From NCBI RefSeq assembly GCF_013388295.1, contig NZ_CP058235.1, positions 1,466,001 through 1,530,000 of the forward strand: DNA of 64,000 bases, given 5' to 3'. Shown one piece after another: positions 49,148-58,906 of this stretch; positions within the stretch are counted from its first letter, which is position 1, and each line of letters opens with the position of its first letter. The notes under the pieces are model-generated. The model ran no database searches, was not told where the DNA came from, and was given only the letters and a program-made list of their open reading frames with translations. A program made the position numbers and the translations under genes. This stretch comes from Bartonella alsatica (GTDB taxonomy: Bacteria; Pseudomonadota; Alphaproteobacteria; Rhizobiales; Rhizobiaceae).

Positions 49148-51620
49148 ATGATGCAAAATAACTTCAAATTGAGTTTTTTAGTGTTAATGTTAATAGCTGT
49201 TTCGTGCAAGTTGCAAGCGCGGTAGAGAATAGGAATGAGTCACTAACAAGTATGACGAATATAAGAAATGGGGGAAGTATATCAAAAGGATTTGCACTGA
49301 TTACTAAAACTCCTATTCCTAGTAACAATAGTAAAATTAAGGATGGCGGTGTAGAGATTGTTGAAAATGGTGGAAGTTCGATAGGTTCTACTGTTGAGAA
49401 AGGTGGAATACAGATAGTTACGCGTGCAGGTACTGCAATAAATACTAAAGTTAGTGGTGGTAAACAGTTTGTTTTCGAAGAGAAGAGTTTTGTGAATCTT
49501 AAAAACATGGAAAAATCAAGCAGTGTTTATGATTCTATAGTTTCTGGTGTGGATGGAGCAGTAGGATAGAAGAATGTATAATGATGGAACGTGGGTTTGG
49601 AATACAAAAGTTAAGAATTGGGGAGAACAAATATTTATGCAGAAAATAAAAAGTGGGGTGGTATTGCAGAGAATAGCAGCATAATTTCTGAGAATGGTAG
49701 GCAGCATATTTTAGCGCGAGGAGAAGCTATATCTGTTTGCTGCTGTGATGTTACAAATCATATTAAAAAGGAAAAATTCTCTGTGATAGGGTGAGTTGAT
49801 GAAGAATTATTTTTTTTTGTGAGGGGGAGGGTAACAGGCAAAGACTGCAGATTAAGATTGAGAGTTTAAGTGGGAAGGGGAGAACTGTTATTTTTACTTC
49901 TATCCCATATGATTCATGCCATCTTTCATTTCATGTTGATGAATTTTCAGGTAATTTACAATTTAATTTTAATGTAAGTATTATGGAAGAAGACCATAGT
50001 AGCAATTACTTATCAATTGATAATGGTGCAGGGAAACATAAAGTAAGTGTTGCTGATTCTGGTGTTGAAATCACAGGTTCTTTTTTACAAAAAAATGGTC
50101 TTATCACCGAAATTAATTTAATTACCGATAAAAGCGGAGAAGCTAGTTTTACTCTGGCAAACCATTCTGGTGATGAAATTGAAGCTGTTGATAGTGGAGC
50201 CTATATGTATGGTTTATATAAGAGAGAAAGAAGTGCAGAGTCTAATGGTGATACCACAATTTGGTATTTGGGCAGGGAAACTGGTAGATCGGGATATTCG
50301 GATAATCGCTTTCAACGTACGAGCAGGAAACAAAAGGTTGCTGTTTCGTTAATTGCTTCATTTACTGATGCAGATATTAATAAAACATCTTTCTTTCGGA
50401 GCCAAGTTTCCGTTCTTCGTAATGCTAGTAGCATGGGAAATCGTCAGAAAACATCCAGCTCACGACTTCCTCGGCATTTGCACGAGAAGCAGAAGGATTC
50501 TGTTTTTTCAGTTCCGTTATTTATAGAACGTCAACCTATTGGGTTGTCACGTCCAGAAGTTAGTCATTATCATCCTTCTGATGAGCAACAGCAGCTTGTT
50601 ATTTCTACAAATGCTTCGTTGTTAGCTGATCAAATGATTTTGCGCCTAAATGATCCAGCTCAACCTTTTCCAGAGTCGAAGCAAGAATTGTCAGTTTCTA
50701 ATTTTTTGACCACCCCCTCTACGGATGCAGTGTTATCTATGTCAGTTACTCCAGGACTTGTTTTTCACAATGAATTACAAACTGTGCGTTCTGGAAGGAG
50801 AATTTTAGATAGAAATAAAAAAGATACTGCTCTATGGACATATGCGATCAAAAGCAAAGAAAGTGTTGCAACAGATCATACAGATTTTAAGTTTGAGCAA
50901 ACAGGTATAGTATTAGGTATCGGTGGTGTAAGTGAACTGGCGGATGGAGAGTTTTATATTGGTGGTTTCGGCAGTTATGATCAAGCACGGGTGATACATG
51001 CACGAGGTGGCATCAGTGGCATAAATACATATAGTATTGGAGCTTATGCGACTTATTTTGATCATAGTGGATTGTATCTAGATGGTGTCTTGAAATACAA
51101 TAGTTATCAAAATAATCTGAAGGCTGTTTCCACGAACGGTTTAGCCATTGAAGGAAATTATAATCAATGGGTGATGGGTACCTCATTTGAAGCGGGTTAT
51201 TGCTTTAAGATGGCCCAAAACAACTGGTTGCAGGCTTATGCGCAATTAACGTGGTTGCAAGTTGAAGGTAAACAGGTAAAGCTCTCGAATGAAATGATCG
51301 GTGATATAAACTCCTTTACTTCGTTGCGCAGTGAGGTTGGGTTATCTTTAGGGTATGAATTGGGGTCGGATATAGATACTTCATCTCTGGCTTACATTAG
51401 GGCTGGATGGTTGCGTGAGAATAAAGATAACAACCATACAACAATTAATCAACAGCATAAATTTACCACAGACTTGTCAGGAAATGCCGGTAAAATAGGG
51501 GTTGGTTTAAGCAGTTTACTGAATGGAAAATTAAAGCTTTATGCAGAAGCATATTATTTTAAAGGACATAAGATTAAGCAATCACTTCAAGGTATTTTGG
51601 GTGTACGTTATAGCTTTTAA
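49148..51620 (+). pseudogene. Second autotransporter gene, disrupted by frameshifts in signal and passenger region
   Basis: The gene is recognisable from ATG 49148 to the stop at 51620, but the coding frame changes at least four times. It opens with a signal-peptide start (MMQNNFKLSFLVLMLIA), shifts near 49193-49197 into the frame reading SCFVQVASAVENRN, ends at TAG 49567, resumes in another frame as YNDGTWVWNTKV (from 49577), shifts again near 49635 to ENKKWGGIAENSS, stops at TGA 49792, and resumes in a third frame near 49803 that stays open to the end. The passenger order and motifs parallel the intact gene upstream (YDGGIVWNTKV there). It cannot make a full-length protein as it stands. Confidence 0.8.
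49983..51620 (+). CDS. Open C-terminal fragment of the second autotransporter (pertactin-like part and beta-barrel)
   Basis: A 545-codon frame from ATG 49983 covering the end of the passenger (KHKVSVADSGVEITG), a long linker rich in Ser, Arg and Lys (about residues 100-240) that the upstream paralog lacks, and an apparently complete beta-barrel from HNELQTVRSGRRILD to the terminal VRYSF. It has no signal peptide and no evident ribosome binding site, so on its own it would not reach the membrane. Automated annotation may list it as a separate autotransporter gene. It is best read as the 3' part of the pseudogene 49148-51620. Confidence 0.6.
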   Translation: MEEDHSSNYLSIDNGAGKHKVSVADSGVEITGSFLQKNGLITEINLITDKSGEASFTLANHSGDEIEAVDSGAYMYGLYKRERSAESNGDTTIWYLGRETGRSGYSDNRFQRTSRKQKVAVSLIASFTDADINKTSFFRSQVSVLRNASSMGNRQKTSSSRLPRHLHEKQKDSVFSVPLFIERQPIGLSRPEVSHYHPSDEQQQLVISTNASLLADQMILRLNDPAQPFPESKQELSVSNFLTTPSTDAVLSMSVTPGLVFHNELQTVRSGRRILDRNKKDTALWTYAIKSKESVATDHTDFKFEQTGIVLGIGGVSELADGEFYIGGFGSYDQARVIHARGGISGINTYSIGAYATYFDHSGLYLDGVLKYNSYQNNLKAVSTNGLAIEGNYNQWVMGTSFEAGYCFKMAQNNWLQAYAQLTWLQVEGKQVKLSNEMIGDINSFTSLRSEVGLSLGYELGSDIDTSSLAYIRAGWLRENKDNNHTTINQQHKFTTDLSGNAGKIGVGLSSLLNGKLKLYAEAYYFKGHKIKQSLQGILGVRYSF

Positions 51621-52034
51621 GTTTTTTAATAAGTCTTGGTGTACGGGGTGTTTTTGCAAGCTAGATATTTGATGGTCAGAGAATATTTTTGAGAAGCGTT
51701 TGGCTTTTTATAAAGCGTGTATATGTTGCTGTATTTTGGATTTCCTCTTACATCTTTTTCTTTCTTTATCAGTAATTTTAAGAAGGGAATGTTTAGTATT
51801 ATGAAAGGAGATTTACTCTTGTAGGAGAGAGACTATAACAATATAATGAGAGAGATTAAGGATCGCGAGTATTGTGTTTTTTATCGAGTTTCTTCTACAA
51901 TTCATGTAATATGCATTTTTGTATTATGTATTTTTGAGAATTGCTGCGGATTTTTCCATAATCCCTTGGCAGAAGGTTGCTTGCTCGCTATAGATCTGCC
52001 AGATAATGTTATACAATGAAATAAAGGTGGTCAA
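51621..52034. other. Intergenic gap between the autotransporter pseudogene and ndk
   Basis: About 410 AT-rich bases. I see no gene, no tRNA and no clear hairpin; the ndk promoter should be in the last part. Confidence 0.55.
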
Positions 52035-52457
52035 ATGGCTGTAGAGCGTACTTTTTCAATGATTAAACCAGATGCAACGCGTCGTAATTTGACAGGAGCG
52101 ATTACGAAAATGCTTGAAGATGCAGGTTTACGTGTGGTTGCATCTAAGCGTGTGTGGATGAGCAAGCGTGAAGCTGAAATGTTTTATGCAGTTCATAGAG
52201 AACGTCCATTTTTTAGTGAATTAGTTGAGTTTATGTCTTCTGGTCCAACTATTGTGCAAGTTTTAGAAGGGGAGAACGCCATAGCTAAAAATCGTGAAGT
52301 GATGGGTGCTACAGATCCGATGGATGCAAAGGAAGGAACAATCCGTAAAGCGTATGCTTTATCGATTGGTGAAAATTCCATTCATGGTTCAGATAGCTCT
52401 GAAACTGCAAAAACAGAAATCACTTTTTGGTTTTCTGAAGTAGAAATTGTTGGTTAA
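52035..52457 (+). CDS. ndk: Nucleoside diphosphate kinase
   Basis: Ndk moves the gamma-phosphate between nucleoside triphosphates and diphosphates through a phosphohistidine. The 140 aa protein begins [18 protein letters not shown] and has the catalytic His117 in HGSDS, followed by the conserved end [12 protein letters not shown]. An AAAGGTGG ribosome binding site precedes the ATG, and a strong terminator follows, so it is a single-gene unit. Confidence 0.96.
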   Translation: MAVERTFSMIKPDATRRNLTGAITKMLEDAGLRVVASKRVWMSKREAEMFYAVHRERPFFSELVEFMSSGPTIVQVLEGENAIAKNREVMGATDPMDAKEGTIRKAYALSIGENSIHGSDSSETAKTEITFWFSEVEIVG

Positions 52458-52479
52458 TAAAAACATATATTAAACATAG

Positions 52480-52511
52480 AAAATCCTGAAACAGCTGTTT
52501 TGGGATTTTTC
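52480..52511. terminator. Intrinsic terminator between ndk (+) and pgsA (-), probably bidirectional
   Basis: Bases 52480-52509 form a near-perfect 15-base-pair palindromic stem (two G-T wobbles, AGCT at the tip) with T5 following on the plus strand and a T4 run on the minus strand. It is 22 bases past the ndk stop and about 50 bases past the pgsA stop. Confidence 0.8.
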
Positions 52512-52560
52512 TTATAAAGTTGCGGATTTCTCTGAAAGGACATGTGGAGCTTACTATTGT

Positions 52561-53142
52561 TCATGTAATGACGTGTTTTAAGCCTGCACGAAAATAATCC
52601 CATCCTGTCCACAATGTGAGGAGAGCAGAGATCCACAGCATAGTAATGCCAAATTCCACGGTATAAGGGAAAATTTTATTACCAGATGGTCCTGCTAAAA
52701 GAAAAATAATGGCTATCATTTGTACAAAAGTTTTCCATTTAGCAAGACGAGAGACAGGAACACTGACTTTTAATTCAGCCAAATATTCACGTAATCCTGA
52801 GACAAGAATTTCCCGACAAAGAATAATAATGGCTGCCCATAGTGTCCACCCAGCAATAGTACTGTCTGCGGCAAGCAAGAGCAGACAGGCAGATACAAGA
52901 AGTTTATCTGCAATTGGATCTAACATGCGACCGATATTGGATGTTTGTTCCCAAATACGGGCAAGATAGCCATCAAGAAAGTCTGTAATGGATGCAACTA
53001 TAAAAATGGAAACGGCAATCCAACGTGCGATATCACTTGATTGTAGTCGTCCTTCTAAAAAAAAGCATGCAACAACTATTGGTACTGCAACAATTCGTGC
53101 ATAGGTCAGAATATTGGGAAAAGAAAAAGTATGATTTTTCAT
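52561..53142 (-). CDS. pgsA: CDP-diacylglycerol-glycerol-3-phosphate 3-phosphatidyltransferase
   Basis: PgsA makes phosphatidylglycerol phosphate, the route to phosphatidylglycerol and cardiolipin. The 193 aa membrane protein starts with FPNILTYARIVAVPIVV and has the CDP-alcohol motif in DFLDGYLAR then GRMLDPIADK, complete in its Asp residues. It follows uvrC on the minus strand after about 75 bases, the usual uvrC-pgsA order. With pssA and psd it completes the phospholipid set in the window. Confidence 0.93.
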   Translation of the reverse strand: MKNHTFSFPNILTYARIVAVPIVVACFFLEGRLQSSDIARWIAVSIFIVASITDFLDGYLARIWEQTSNIGRMLDPIADKLLVSACLLLLAADSTIAGWTLWAAIIILCREILVSGLREYLAELKVSVPVSRLAKWKTFVQMIAIIFLLAGPSGNKIFPYTVEFGITMLWISALLTLWTGWDYFRAGLKHVIT

Positions 53143-53216
53143 AGAGCTATTTTCAATTCTTTATAAAAAATGATTTATTTCATAAAAGTAACAAGGCAAA
53201 GATTATGAAACAAGTC

Positions 53217-55202
53217 TTATTTTGCATTAAAATGAGTATGAATTTTTTGTGCAATTCTAACAGAAATTCCTGAAACTTTTGTTAGATCTTCGAGTGAAGC
53301 ACTGGCAATAACTTTAGCACTTCCAAAATGGTGAAGCAACGCACGCTTTCTTGTCGGGCCAATATTTTCGATTTTATCAAGTGGATTTTTAAATGCTTCT
53401 TTTTTGCGTTTTTTTCTATGAGTCCCGATTGCAAAACGGTGTGCTTCATCACGCAGGCGTTGCAAAAAATAAAGGATAGGGTCATGCGGAGGTAGAGTAA
53501 AGGGCGTCTTGCCTTTTATACAAAATCGTTCACGTCCCGCTCTACGGTCAACACCTTTGGCTATGCCAACAACCGTGATGAAATCATCTAATTTTAATTC
53601 AGATAATATTGTATGCACACTGTTTATTTGTCCTGCACCACCATCGATTAATACAAGATCAGGCCAAATAGGAAGAAGATCATTGTCTTGATTTTTTGTA
53701 TTATTACTTTTATTGGGCAGACCATTCTCCTTAATAAGACGTGAAAATCTTCGTTTAATGACTTCTTTCATCATGCCAAAATCATCACCGGGTGTGATAT
53801 CGGTCGAGCGAATATTGAATTTACGATATTGATTTTTAATAAATCCCTTTTGACCTGCAACAATCATCACGCCTACCGCATTTGTTCCCATAATGTGAGA
53901 ATTGTCATAAACTTCTATACGGCATGGTGTGTGGGACAGTTGGAATATTTTAGCAAATCTCTGAAGTAATTTTGTATATGTAGTTATTTCAGCCAGCTTC
54001 CGTCCAAGTGCTTCATGAGCGTTAATAGAGACGTATTTAACGAGATTTTTTCGTTCACCTTTTTTGGGAAAAGAGAGCGATATTTTACGATTCGCTTTGA
54101 GACTGAATGCCTCCGTAAGAAGTGTTTTTTCTTCAATTTCTTCAGATAAAAGGATGAGTTTTGGCAGAGATTTATCATCATAGAATTGGGCAAGGAAACT
54201 CGCTAAAATTTCAGCACTAGAAAAAGATGGATCTGCTTTAGGAAAATACGCTCGGTTTCCCCAATTTTGTCCCATGCGGAAAAAGAACACCTGAATGCAG
54301 GACACTCCTTCTTGTTGCGCAATTGCAAATACATCTGCTTCTTTTATCGTTTGAGGGTTAATGCCTTGATGGCTTTGGATATGAGAGAGGGCTGATATGC
54401 GATCACGATAGGCTGCTGCTTGTTCAAAATTAAGATTTTCTGCGGCTTCATGCATAGCTTGAACCATATTATTTTTAACTGATTGGCTTTTTCCAGAAAG
54501 AAAAGCCTTTGCATTTTTCACCAACTCTCTATAATCACTATCACTGATTTTCTGTGTACACGGTGCAGAACATCGTTTGATTTGATAAAGCAAGCAGGGT
54601 CGTGTACGGTTTTTAAAAACTGAATCGGTACAGGTGCGTAAGAGAAAGGCACGTTGTAAAACATTTATTGTTTGTGTAACCGCCCCTGAAGAAGCAAAAG
54701 GACCAAAATAATGTGCTTTTCGTGTACGGGTACCACGATGTTTATAAAGTGCTGGTGCCAAATGATCATCAGTAATAACAATATAAGGGAAACTTTTATC
54801 ATCACGTAGTAACACATTAAAACGTGGATGCAACCTTTTGATGAGATTAGCTTCTAAAAGGAGTGCTTCTGTTTCTGTTTGAGTGACAACAAATTCCATA
54901 TGAAATGTCGCACGAATCATACGGGCAATACGATTATTGTGTCCATGTTCACGAGTGTAATTTGAGACGCGTTTTTTGAGATTACGTGCTTTTCCGATAT
55001 AGAGAATATCACCGTTCTCAGCAATCATCCGATAAACCCCTGGTTTATGCGGAAGATGTTTGACAAACTCTTGTATGAGTTTGGCACCTTTAAATTGATT
55101 TTTATCATTTTCTTGATTGGCATTGTCCCATGTAATATGTGAGAGAAAAGAGAGCTTTTCTCTTTTATTTTTGGGGCAAGCTATGTTATTTTTCAGGATC
55201 AT
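53217..55202 (-). CDS. uvrC: Excinuclease ABC subunit C
   Basis: UvrC makes both incisions in nucleotide excision repair. The 661 aa protein has an N-terminal GIY-YIG nuclease ([27 protein letters not shown]), a cysteine cluster [13 protein letters not shown], a UVR domain ([20 protein letters not shown]), the C-terminal RNase H-like nuclease ([32 protein letters not shown]) and two helix-hairpin-helix motifs at the end. The N-terminus is about 45 residues longer before the GIY-YIG domain than in E. coli, as in other Bartonella proteins. Confidence 0.95.
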   Translation of the reverse strand: MILKNNIACPKNKREKLSFLSHITWDNANQENDKNQFKGAKLIQEFVKHLPHKPGVYRMIAENGDILYIGKARNLKKRVSNYTREHGHNNRIARMIRATFHMEFVVTQTETEALLLEANLIKRLHPRFNVLLRDDKSFPYIVITDDHLAPALYKHRGTRTRKAHYFGPFASSGAVTQTINVLQRAFLLRTCTDSVFKNRTRPCLLYQIKRCSAPCTQKISDSDYRELVKNAKAFLSGKSQSVKNNMVQAMHEAAENLNFEQAAAYRDRISALSHIQSHQGINPQTIKEADVFAIAQQEGVSCIQVFFFRMGQNWGNRAYFPKADPSFSSAEILASFLAQFYDDKSLPKLILLSEEIEEKTLLTEAFSLKANRKISLSFPKKGERKNLVKYVSINAHEALGRKLAEITTYTKLLQRFAKIFQLSHTPCRIEVYDNSHIMGTNAVGVMIVAGQKGFIKNQYRKFNIRSTDITPGDDFGMMKEVIKRRFSRLIKENGLPNKSNNTKNQDNDLLPIWPDLVLIDGGAGQINSVHTILSELKLDDFITVVGIAKGVDRRAGRERFCIKGKTPFTLPPHDPILYFLQRLRDEAHRFAIGTHRKKRKKEAFKNPLDKIENIGPTRKRALLHHFGSAKVIASASLEDLTKVSGISVRIAQKIHTHFNAK

Positions 55203-55620
55203 TCAGTTTATCCGGAAACATTTTATATTTTTCAGAGAAAATGCTCTTATCCAATACAATATTATTATTTATGTAATGATAGTTATTTTTTCTATAAATA
55301 ACACATTATGTCATAAGATCATTCAATTTTGGTGTTATTGCTTTCCATAAAAAATGGGGTCGGCCTCTAAAAACAGTTTTACGAGTTTACTAATGTAGTT
55401 ATTAATGATGAGAATTCACATTAAAATAAAGTTTGTTTAAAAAATAGAGTCTGTATTGCTAACTAAGATATGTATTCTAGGGTGAAATGATTTAAAAGGC
55501 TAAGAAAAAACTTAACTTAAGTATTGCGATATTTTTAAGCACCATAAGATTCTTGATTCTTACAAAAAAATTGATTTAATGTGGATAGTAGATGAAAAAA
55601 CTAACATAATAAAATAAATG
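55203..55620. other. Intergenic gap upstream of uvrC
   Basis: About 420 AT-rich bases between two minus-strand genes. A 77-codon plus-strand frame that overlaps the start of uvrC (55117-55350) has no support. I see no RNA gene or hairpin. Confidence 0.55.
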
Positions 55621-56469
55621 TTATTTTTGGATCCATTTATGAATTATTTGTGCGTTTTTATCTTGTCCAAGACGATTTATAAGAAACGGACTAAGTTTTT
55701 TAATTTCTTCTTCCAAAAGATAGGGAGGATTGATAACAATCATCCCACTTCCATTCATTGTAGGTAATATTGAACTTTTTCGAACACGCATTTCGAGTTG
55801 TAAAATTTTAGGAATCCCTGTTTGATAAAGTGCATGAAGAAAATTTTCAATTTCTTTATCATATTTAACAGGATACCATAAAGCGTAGATTCCTCCAGGA
55901 AAACGGCGATATGCTTTCATCAATCCTTCAATGAGTCGGGAAAATTCACCAGGTTTTTCAAAGGGAGGATCAACAAGGGTAAATCCACGTTTTTCTTTTG
56001 GTGGCAAATGCGCATTTAAAGTAAGCCAACCATCCAAATGCAGTACTTTTGTTTGATAATCACCAGCAAAATTTTTTGCTAAAATATGATAATCTTCATC
56101 ATGCAATTCAATTGCGGTGAGTCGATCTTGTTTACGTAATAATTGACGAATAATAACAGGAGAACCAGGATAGAATAGAAATTCTTTTCTCCCTGCATTA
56201 AATGAATCAATAATGTTACTCCATGGACAAAGGAATGTTTTTAAATCTTCTGGGATAGGAGCTGAGAAAAGCCGTTGGATGCCTTCGCGCCATTCTCCTG
56301 TTTTATGTGCCTCTAAAGAAGAGAGATCGTACATGCCGATACCAGCATGCGTATCTATAACTCGAAAAGCTTTTTCTTTACGTTTGAGATATTCCACAAT
56401 GCGGGTGACAATAATGTGTTTAAAAACATCAGCAAAATTGCCAGCATGATAAATATGCCGATAATTCAT
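55621..56469 (-). CDS. rlmJ: 23S rRNA (adenine2030-N6)-methyltransferase
   Basis: RlmJ methylates A2030 of 23S rRNA. The 282 aa protein has the family start MNYRHIYHAGNFADVFKH, the cofactor region VIDTHAGIGMYDL, and the catalytic FTLVDPPFE (DPPF type) characteristic of N6-adenine methyltransferases, with GSGMIVINPPY later. It stands alone between the uvrC and tatA regions. Confidence 0.92.
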   Translation of the reverse strand: MNYRHIYHAGNFADVFKHIIVTRIVEYLKRKEKAFRVIDTHAGIGMYDLSSLEAHKTGEWREGIQRLFSAPIPEDLKTFLCPWSNIIDSFNAGRKEFLFYPGSPVIIRQLLRKQDRLTAIELHDEDYHILAKNFAGDYQTKVLHLDGWLTLNAHLPPKEKRGFTLVDPPFEKPGEFSRLIEGLMKAYRRFPGGIYALWYPVKYDKEIENFLHALYQTGIPKILQLEMRVRKSSILPTMNGSGMIVINPPYLLEEEIKKLSPFLINRLGQDKNAQIIHKWIQK

Positions 56470-57509
56470 CAGTAAATTCTACCATCTATATGACTACTTG
56501 CTAAATTTTTCTATTAACATGGAATAATAGTTTTATATCAACAAAAAACTTTTTGTAGAGATCAAACAATTAAAAAAATATATACATCTATTAGGAAAAC
56601 TAATAACACGGTTTTACAATTAGTTGCTATAATTTATATGCGTAGATCAATAACCAAAATTTCTTATCTTTTACCAGAGCAAAGATAAGAAGAGAGAAAA
56701 AGCTTTAATAGAAGCATTTATCATTTATTTTTATAAAAGAACTTTTTTAATTTCACCACCTTAAAAAGAAAATCATAGGCGATGTAAAATAACTGAATCA
56801 CTAGTGAAAATCACTAAAAATTTGTAAGATAAATTTTTACATTAATCTATTAGATTTATCAACAATTTGAAAATTTATATATTTCAAGTGCCTAATAAAA
56901 ATACTGTTAAATTGAAGGATTTCTTTCTTTAACAAAGTCGCTATGAAACTATGAAAAAGAACATTAAAAACGTTACCGTGATATGCAGATAGATTTTCAT
57001 TGTGAGCGTTTAATAAAGTTTTTTTGAGGTTAGAGCACAAATTTCATATTTATGTATGAAATGACGAGGTTGTTATTTATGATATTAGCATATCATTTTT
57101 AAAAAATTGCATGAAAATATATAAGCTATGTTTGATAAATAGCACAAATATATTGCTATAGTTTTAGAAATAAAGGCTATGGTTATAGATATTTCTGTAT
57201 TGTTTTAAAGAGATGAAGCAAAAGCGTTGGGTTTTTATTTTGTTTACGCGCGATATAGAGGTGACAAATGATGTCAAGGCGCTTACCACATCTTTATGAA
57301 AGGTAAATGAACGTGATAATATTTTTTAAATCAAGAGGGAGGAGAGTACAACATTTGCTTCTGTCTCTGCTACCTCGCTATCCAGTAGCTGAACATTGAG
57401 AAATTTTATAAATGGATCAAAATAAGAGAGCACCTGAAACATGGAGTATGTCTCTACTTCATGCTGTTAATTTAATAAAATTTGGCTGATTTATCAACTG
57501 CAATAACTA
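56470..57509. other. Long gene-poor gap between rlmJ and tatA, first part
   Basis: About 1.0 kb of AT-rich sequence with no convincing gene. A 67-codon minus-strand frame (56837-57040) has no motif or ribosome binding site. The last part, around 57350-57500, shows short open pieces in changing frames that may be the worn 5' part of the pseudogene that follows. Confidence 0.5.
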
Positions 57510-57876
57510 GTATATATTGTCTATGAAGCAATTGATGGTAAAATTCCTGTAATGTTGTATAAGAGAGTTCGTGAGAATGTTATTCGTAAAAGATGGATTT
57601 TAATGGGCTTTTAACGTCAGAGGATGTATCAATGAAAACTCTTTCAAGGATACATTTTCGGAGAATTTTTTAGATTTAACACGTAAAATCTTTGCGGTGG
57701 ATTGTAATATTGTTCTTTACCGTAGCAGTGATTTACAAGAGATGTGCATAATTGCACAGGTAGCGTCATTTTAAAAAGGTAAAGCATTAAAATGTATCAT
57801 AGTTCTTGCAGGAGGGTTTCACAATCCGATAAAATAGGAGGGACTGCTTGAAGAGAAAAATTTTCAGGTCTTTTGA
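57510..57876 (+). pseudogene. Unidentified pseudogene upstream of tatA (frameshift and two stops)
   Basis: Two frames join into one protein-like reading. Frame one, from 57510, reads VYIVYEAIDGKIPVMLYKRV and on to RKRWILMGF, ending at TAA 57612. Shifting one base at the T run near 57609-57612 continues as NVRGCINENSFKDTF, LDLTRKIFAVDCNIVLYRSS and DLQEMCIIAQVASF, with stops at TAA 57772 and TAG 57835, then EGLLEEKNFQVF and a final TGA at 57874. The continuity across stops and the amino acid make-up suggest a once-coding sequence. I do not recognise the family. Confidence 0.5.
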
Positions 57877-58097
57877 GTTTTGTTTGAGGCGGTTTGTCAT
57901 TTTTAACTTATCTACGTTTCTTATAACACACTAAGAAAAAGAGAAGAGAGGTTAAAAAGTTAGTTTACAATAAAAGGCATGTGATTGTCTTTAATTTGAG
58001 AAAAAAATATACGAGTAAGATATGATTATATTTGATACATTTCTTAAGAGTAAGCATAAATAAATGAACTAAACTTTAAAAGCAGTGAGAGAGAATA

Positions 58098-58409
58098 ATG
58101 GGTAATATTTTTTCACCAACACATTTAATTATAATTTTATTGATTATCCTTGTGCTTTTCGGGCGTGGCAAGGTTTCTGAATTAATGGGTGATGTTGCTA
58201 AGGGGATTAAAGCTTTCAAAAAGAATATGAAGGAAGAAGAAGATAGTGTCGAGGTTAAGTGCGAAACGCCTGATATTTCTAAAACGATTGATGTTGAACC
58301 TCAACAATCTGAATTATTATCGGTGAAGTGTGCTGCAGCAGGCAGAAAAGCTTCTTCCTCTTCTAAAGGAGAAAAGACATCTGTTGCTAAAAAACAGCGT
58401 GTAAAATAA
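58098..58409 (+). CDS. tatA: Twin-arginine translocase subunit TatA
   Basis: TatA forms the pore-like part of the Tat system, which exports folded proteins. The 103 aa protein has the short N-terminal helix ([18 protein letters not shown]), the hinge [17 protein letters not shown] as the start of the amphipathic helix, and a variable charged tail. The expected FG pair is present. A GAGAGAGAA ribosome binding site precedes the ATG. It begins the tatA-tatB-tatC operon. Confidence 0.93.
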   Translation: MGNIFSPTHLIIILLIILVLFGRGKVSELMGDVAKGIKAFKKNMKEEEDSVEVKCETPDISKTIDVEPQQSELLSVKCAAAGRKASSSSKGEKTSVAKKQRVK

Positions 58410-58465
58410 TAAAGACGTGGTCATAATTGTACATTATTTTTTAATGAGAAAGTCGAGTATAAGCG

Positions 58466-58906
58466 ATGTTTGGGATTGATGGACCAGAGTTTCTGGTGAT
58501 TTTACTTGTTCTCATCGTCGTAGTTGGACCAAAAGATTTACCTAAAATGCTAAAGACAATGGCAAGGGCAATAGCTTATGTACGTTCAACAGCGAATGAG
58601 TTCCGTTATCAGTTTGATGATGCAATGAGACAAGTCGAGTTTGATGATTTACAAAAAACATTGTCGGATAATAGTGATCTAAATCTAAACAAGGAGTTGA
58701 CAAGGATTTTTAATCCCATTCATGATATAGTAAGGGGGATCGGCGATAATTCTGATGTAAAGACATTACACCATAAAACAGAAAAAGATAAAGAAATATT
58801 GGTATGTGATCAAAATGGAGTCAATGAAGATTTAACTGTATCCGATAATCCTCATAGTTCTGGGAGTATTTCTTTAATTTCTAAAGATAGAGAAGGTGCT
58901 TCATGA
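58466..58906 (+). CDS. tatB: Twin-arginine translocase subunit TatB
   Basis: TatB works with TatC in binding Tat signal peptides. The 146 aa protein begins MFGIDGPEFLVILLVLIVVVGPKDLPKML, the TatB type (Glu8 in the helix and Gly-Pro hinge), with an amphipathic helix and a longer polar tail. It overlaps tatC by four bases. Confidence 0.93.
   Translation: MFGIDGPEFLVILLVLIVVVGPKDLPKMLKTMARAIAYVRSTANEFRYQFDDAMRQVEFDDLQKTLSDNSDLNLNKELTRIFNPIHDIVRGIGDNSDVKTLHHKTEKDKEILVCDQNGVNEDLTVSDNPHSSGSISLISKDREGAS

Noticed and set aside
56837-57040. 67-codon minus-strand frame in the rlmJ-tatA gap
   Set aside because: Low-information sequence rich in Asn, Phe, Leu and Lys as expected from AT-rich DNA; no ribosome binding site seen.
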